DNA from: Terriglobia bacterium
GTDB taxonomy: Bacteria; Acidobacteriota; Terriglobia; JAIQFV01
Length of the DNA stretch: 64,000 nucleotides
Direction: 5' to 3'
Assembly (NCBI GenBank): GCA_020072965.1
Contig: JAIQFY010000012.1
Coordinates: forward strand, 1-64,000
Part shown: positions 61,107 to 64,000 of the stretch, piece by piece
Layout of the letters: each line of letters starts with the position of its first letter
Numbering within the stretch: position 1 is the first letter of the stretch
Notes under the pieces: model-generated
Database searches by the model: none
The model's input: the letters and a program-made list of their open reading frames with translations, nothing else
Told to the model about the DNA's origin: nothing
Made by a program: the position numbers and the translations under genes

Positions 61107-61562
61107 TCAGGGCCGATCTTGCGCCTCCTCTCGATCCACGACGGCATAGGTGACCTGCGTTTCGGCGGCCAGTTTGCCATCCACGGAGGCCTCGCCCCGC
61201 ATCTTTCCAAACTTGGAGCGCATGGATTCAACTGTCACCTCGATGCGCAATTGGTCGCCCGGCAGAACGGGGCGGCGAAATTTTGCCGACTCAATGGCGA
61301 CGAAGTAAACCAGCTTATGGTTCCGGTCCGGCATGTCCTTCAGCACCAGAACTGCGCCGACCTGGGCGATGGCCTCCAGAATCAGAACCCCCGGCATGAC
61401 GGGGGCCTGGGGGAAATGGCCCGCAAAAAACGGTTCGTTGATTGTTACGTTTTTCAGTCCGACCACGCGCTCCCCCGGGACGAGCTCTTCGATCCGGTCA
61501 ACCAACAGGAACGGATATCGATGAGGAATGATCTTCATGATTTCGTTGATGTCCAGCCTCAT
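61107..61562 (-). CDS. fabZ: (3R)-hydroxyacyl-ACP dehydratase FabZ
   Basis: A 151-residue hot-dog-fold dehydratase. Catalytic His and Glu are in GHFPQAPVMPGVLILEA. It removes water from 3-hydroxyacyl-ACP, competing with LpxA and LpxD for the same pool, hence the conserved fabZ-lpxA pairing. The start MRLDINEIMKIIPHRYPF is typical. Gap of 67 bases to lpxA. Confidence 0.95.
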   Translation of the reverse strand: MRLDINEIMKIIPHRYPFLLVDRIEELVPGERVVGLKNVTINEPFFAGHFPQAPVMPGVLILEAIAQVGAVLVLKDMPDRNHKLVYFVAIESAKFRRPVLPGDQLRIEVTVESMRSKFGKMRGEASVDGKLAAETQVTYAVVDREEAQDRP

Positions 61563-61869
61563 GAAACTCCTTTGCGGCGTCGCGACGTTGATCAGTCGCC
61601 CAAAGTCTACCGTTCTTGATTCGCCAAATCAACCGGTGATCTGGAGGAGACCTGCCGCCATGCCAAGGGCCAAGCCGTGCCCTGCTCCTGCGACGCCGAC
61701 CCCGCTGGCAGAGGGGCCGATGCATGGCCCCCACCGGTCTGATCAGAATCTGCTTCAAACAGAATCGATCCCGGGCGAATAAACCCTCGCCCAGGATCGT
61801 GCTTTGCCCAGGGAAAAAGGAGGGAGAAGAGTACCTGACGCCCCTCGAAGGGGGAAGCCTTGAGCCCCT
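61563..61869. other. Gap between ompH and fabZ where lpxD is usually found
   Basis: No gene recognised in about 300 bases; short open frames are non-homologous. In many diderms lpxD lies here between ompH and fabZ. Its absence, with intact neighbours, suggests relocation rather than local damage. Confidence 0.4.
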
Positions 61870-62460
61870 CTAGTTCTTAGGCGGAGGTGGAGTCGGTGTA
61901 GGCTTTGCCGCGGGTGCGGCAGGCTTGGTACTCCCCGCATCAAAACGACGAATGATCTCGGTCGTGATGTTCGACGTGGGCGTGTACCAGAGGACTCCGC
62001 TTTGAGGAGAAGACACATCGAGCACTGCAGTATAGCCCTGCTCACTCGCGAACTGCTCGATGACCTTCAGCATCTTGCGTCCGATTCGGCTGACAATTTC
62101 CTGGGAGAGGCCCTGAAATTCGTCCTGGGCATCCTGTTGCTGACGCTGCAGGTCCTTGCCTTTCTGGTCGATCTGCCGTGCCAACTGCGCTTTGGCGTCG
62201 TCGTTGAGGGTGGTGGCCTGATCCTGGAGCTGCTTCTGCATCGATTCAATATCCTTCTGCAGCTTCTCGAGCTCAGCCCTTTTGGCGGTGGCCTTTGCGT
62301 TGAGGACGGAGGACTCTTTCTTCCCCTCTTCACTGTTTGCGATGGCCTGTTGGATATCAATAATGGCGATCCTTGAAGGAGCCTGCGCGGGGGACAGGTG
62401 AGGGCTCAGGCTACAGACTATAACCAACACGGTGACACGGATTAGGTTTTTACTTGTCAA
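61870..62460 (-). CDS. OmpH/Skp-family periplasmic chaperone
   Basis: Predicted 196-residue Skp-like chaperone: signal peptide (about 1-26), then RIAIIDIQQAIANSEEGKK and a long coiled coil (about 45-130), and a C-terminal YTAVLDVSSPQSGVLWYTP region with a short Pro-rich tail. It holds unfolded outer-membrane proteins for BamA, encoded 93 bases upstream. TTG 62460 was chosen, with GAGGAG about nine bases upstream; no ATG fits. Confidence 0.88.
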   Translation of the reverse strand: MTSKNLIRVTVLVIVCSLSPHLSPAQAPSRIAIIDIQQAIANSEEGKKESSVLNAKATAKRAELEKLQKDIESMQKQLQDQATTLNDDAKAQLARQIDQKGKDLQRQQQDAQDEFQGLSQEIVSRIGRKMLKVIEQFASEQGYTAVLDVSSPQSGVLWYTPTSNITTEIIRRFDAGSTKPAAPAAKPTPTPPPPKN

Positions 62461-62553
62461 TTCAGTATCTCCTCTCGAAGGATGATAGTCGGATCGGGGC
62501 CCTTTTGTCAAAGACCCTCCACATGTCCTTCGATGCGATCAGCTTCCGGGATG

Positions 62554-64000
62554 TCAGAAGGTTCGACCAATTGAGAATCGAAAGGCGTGTGATGGTTCCT
62601 TGATTGAAATGGGTGATAAGAACGGCGAAGTCAGGACCTGGGTTTTGAAATAATTGGGATCGTTGAAGAGTGCGGATATGTTACTCACCCGGCTGCGCGT
62701 GAATGGGTCGGTCGGAATAAACCCGGCCGGCGTATAGACAGTGCTCAATCGAGTCGGGTTGTAGGCATAATAGAGCCGGAACGGCGCGTTCACCACGGGT
62801 AGCACCACCTGCAACTCCAGACCCACTGAGGAGCGAACCTTGAAGTTGGTTCCGGGGAGCAGGGGAACACTGGTATCTCCCAAGACGTCGGGGGTCGACA
62901 GCGTCAATTGTGAATGTTTGAGGACGAACGAGGAGCCGATATCCGCAAAGGCCGCAACCGTGACGGGACCAAAGATGGGGACTCGATACTCGACGTTGCC
63001 GACCAGCTGCGTGTCGCCGCCAGGCTGGATCAGCCGCTGCGTCTGGAAGGACTGGACATTGAACTGTTGCCGGCCGTCCGGACTAAAAATGGGATTGCCC
63101 GCCGCATCCTTCAAGGGTTCTGAGAATGACACCTGTTGTGGAAAAAGGGCGATGGGAGAAACCGCCCGGATGTCGAATCCACGAATGGAATCTTCCCCCC
63201 CGGTATAAAACCTATCATACGGTGGAGCCACGAGCGGGGTCACGATAGTCTGTCCCGGATTGGAAGGATCGGGGATTGTCGTCGTACCAAATCCCGACAC
63301 GAAGGAGCCGAGAAAGTGAACTCCCACGACGTGCCGGCCTTTGTTTACGGCGTGAAAATACTTCAAATCGACGACCGGCCGATAGGTATTGACATTGCCT
63401 CCCAGGAAGGAGCCCTCAAAGTCCATCGCCATAAAAATGCTCTTGCCGGAATGCGGGGTGAATGGATGGTCCACGGTGGAGAAAGAGTAGGAGGTGGTGA
63501 TCTTGTGGGAGCGAATATCGGACAACGCGCTGGGCCCGCCCAGGGTGCTGAACGTCAGCAGATTGAAAAACTGTTGGGCTGCCCTGTTCAAGTCCGTGAT
63601 GGACGAGTTCTCCAGACTGAAGGTCAGGCCCACGCGGGTGAACGGCCGGGTGGGATAGCTCCCAAACAAAGTGAACCCTGACGAGTTCTGGGTGTATTGC
63701 TGCAGGTTACTCGTATCGCCCAGCAGGGCCGTGGAGGAGAGCCCCAGGGCGAGCGCGGTTTGAGTGGCCTGGTCAAACTGGTAACTGCGCTTATAGACCG
63801 TAAATCCGGTGGTCAGCGGGCGATCCCGGAAATAGGGCTCCGTGAACCCGAACAAAAGGTTCTTCTGTCGCGTTCCGCCTTCCAGCTGGACCGTGAGTGT
63901 TTCACCCAATCCGAGGAAGTTGTTGGTCTGGTAGGTCAGGCCGATAAACGTGCCCGACACGCCGCTCGCCCCGCCATTGAAGCTGATGGACTGCTTTCCC
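62554..64000 (-). CDS. bamA: Outer-membrane assembly factor BamA, C-terminal part (runs off window)
   Basis: The frame is open to the right edge; about 480 residues visible, comprising the C-terminal Omp85 beta barrel (bacterial surface antigen domain). Barrel strands end in an aromatic residue (RFSIGRTF at the C-terminus, the usual BAM signal), and the YDRFYTGGEDSIRGFD segment (loop 6 VRGF-type RGF) is visible. POTRA domains must lie upstream of 64000. BamA inserts beta-barrel proteins. It precedes ompH in the usual order. Confidence 0.93.
   Translation of the reverse strand, partial: GKQSISFNGGASGVSGTFIGLTYQTNNFLGLGETLTVQLEGGTRQKNLLFGFTEPYFRDRPLTTGFTVYKRSYQFDQATQTALALGLSSTALLGDTSNLQQYTQNSSGFTLFGSYPTRPFTRVGLTFSLENSSITDLNRAAQQFFNLLTFSTLGGPSALSDIRSHKITTSYSFSTVDHPFTPHSGKSIFMAMDFEGSFLGGNVNTYRPVVDLKYFHAVNKGRHVVGVHFLGSFVSGFGTTTIPDPSNPGQTIVTPLVAPPYDRFYTGGEDSIRGFDIRAVSPIALFPQQVSFSEPLKDAAGNPIFSPDGRQQFNVQSFQTQRLIQPGGDTQLVGNVEYRVPIFGPVTVAAFADIGSSFVLKHSQLTLSTPDVLGDTSVPLLPGTNFKVRSSVGLELQVVLPVVNAPFRLYYAYNPTRLSTVYTPAGFIPTDPFTRSRVSNISALFNDPNYFKTQVLTSPFLSPISIKEPSHAFRFSIGRTF

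Overview
The window looks like chromosomal DNA of a Gram-negative, free-living bacterium, most probably an acidobacterium or a close relative. The reasons are moderately GC-rich coding sequence, lipid A and outer-membrane genes (lpxA, lpxI, Skp/OmpH, BamA), TonB, Hfq, a SpoIID-type protein in a diderm setting, and the gene orders thrS-infC-rpmI-rplT-pheS-pheT-zapA, rpsP-KH-rimM-trmD-rplS-rnhB and miaA-hfq-hflX. The phylum call is inference; no rRNA gene is present.

Layout. 1-1285: end of an IS200/RAYT-type transposase with hairpins and a terminator, then empty DNA. 1286-8239 (+): ADP-forming acyl-CoA synthetase, a di-haem peroxidase, then a three-part corrinoid methyl-transfer set (corrinoid protein, UroD-type methyltransferase, homocysteine methyltransferase). 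8543-11960: a secreted alpha/beta hydrolase, a cupin and a PhzF-like protein. 11957-18779 (-): five genes for an apparently soluble flavin/iron-sulfur complex (Cys-rich duplicated protein, NuoE-like, NuoF-GltD fusion, HoxU-like, FMN glutamate-synthase-like). 19251-22419 (-): a sigma-54 response regulator and its GAF histidine kinase. 23217-26678 (-): a three-gene aminoacyl-phosphatidylglycerol operon (synthase, VirJ/AcvB-type hydrolase, flippase-like protein). 27267-28841 (-): ECF sigma, anti-sigma and zinc-ribbon membrane protein. 29078-38369 (-): GNAT, YmdB-type phosphoesterase, a candidate 6S RNA, ZapA, a coiled-coil protein and the pheT-pheS-rplT-rpmI-infC-thrS translation block. 38823-49564 (+): VanZ, ffh, rpsP-khpA-rimM-trmD-rplS, rnhB, a large TPR protein, thiE and a Crp/Fnr regulator. 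50084-59187 (-): TPR/SLH protein, hflX, hfq, miaA, an exported protein, a 39-residue membrane protein, SpoIID/SPOR protein, TonB and a Gfo/Idh oxidoreductase. 59402-64000 (-): lpxI, lpxA, fabZ, ompH and the C-terminal part of bamA.

How it fits together. Most of the window is housekeeping: translation, membrane and lipid A biogenesis, RNA metabolism. The less ordinary parts are the NuoEF/GltD/HoxU/GltB-like complex at 12-19 kb (a plausible flavin-based bifurcating or confurcating enzyme linked to pyridine nucleotides and perhaps glutamate), the split MprF-plus-hydrolase operon, and the corrinoid methyl-transfer set. Structural signals outside genes include a candidate 6S RNA after zapA, an intrinsic terminator between rimM and trmD, an ATT start codon on infC, a cluster of DnaA-box-like 9-mers in a convergent AT-rich gap, and several REP-like palindromes. 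No rRNA, tRNA or CRISPR array was found.
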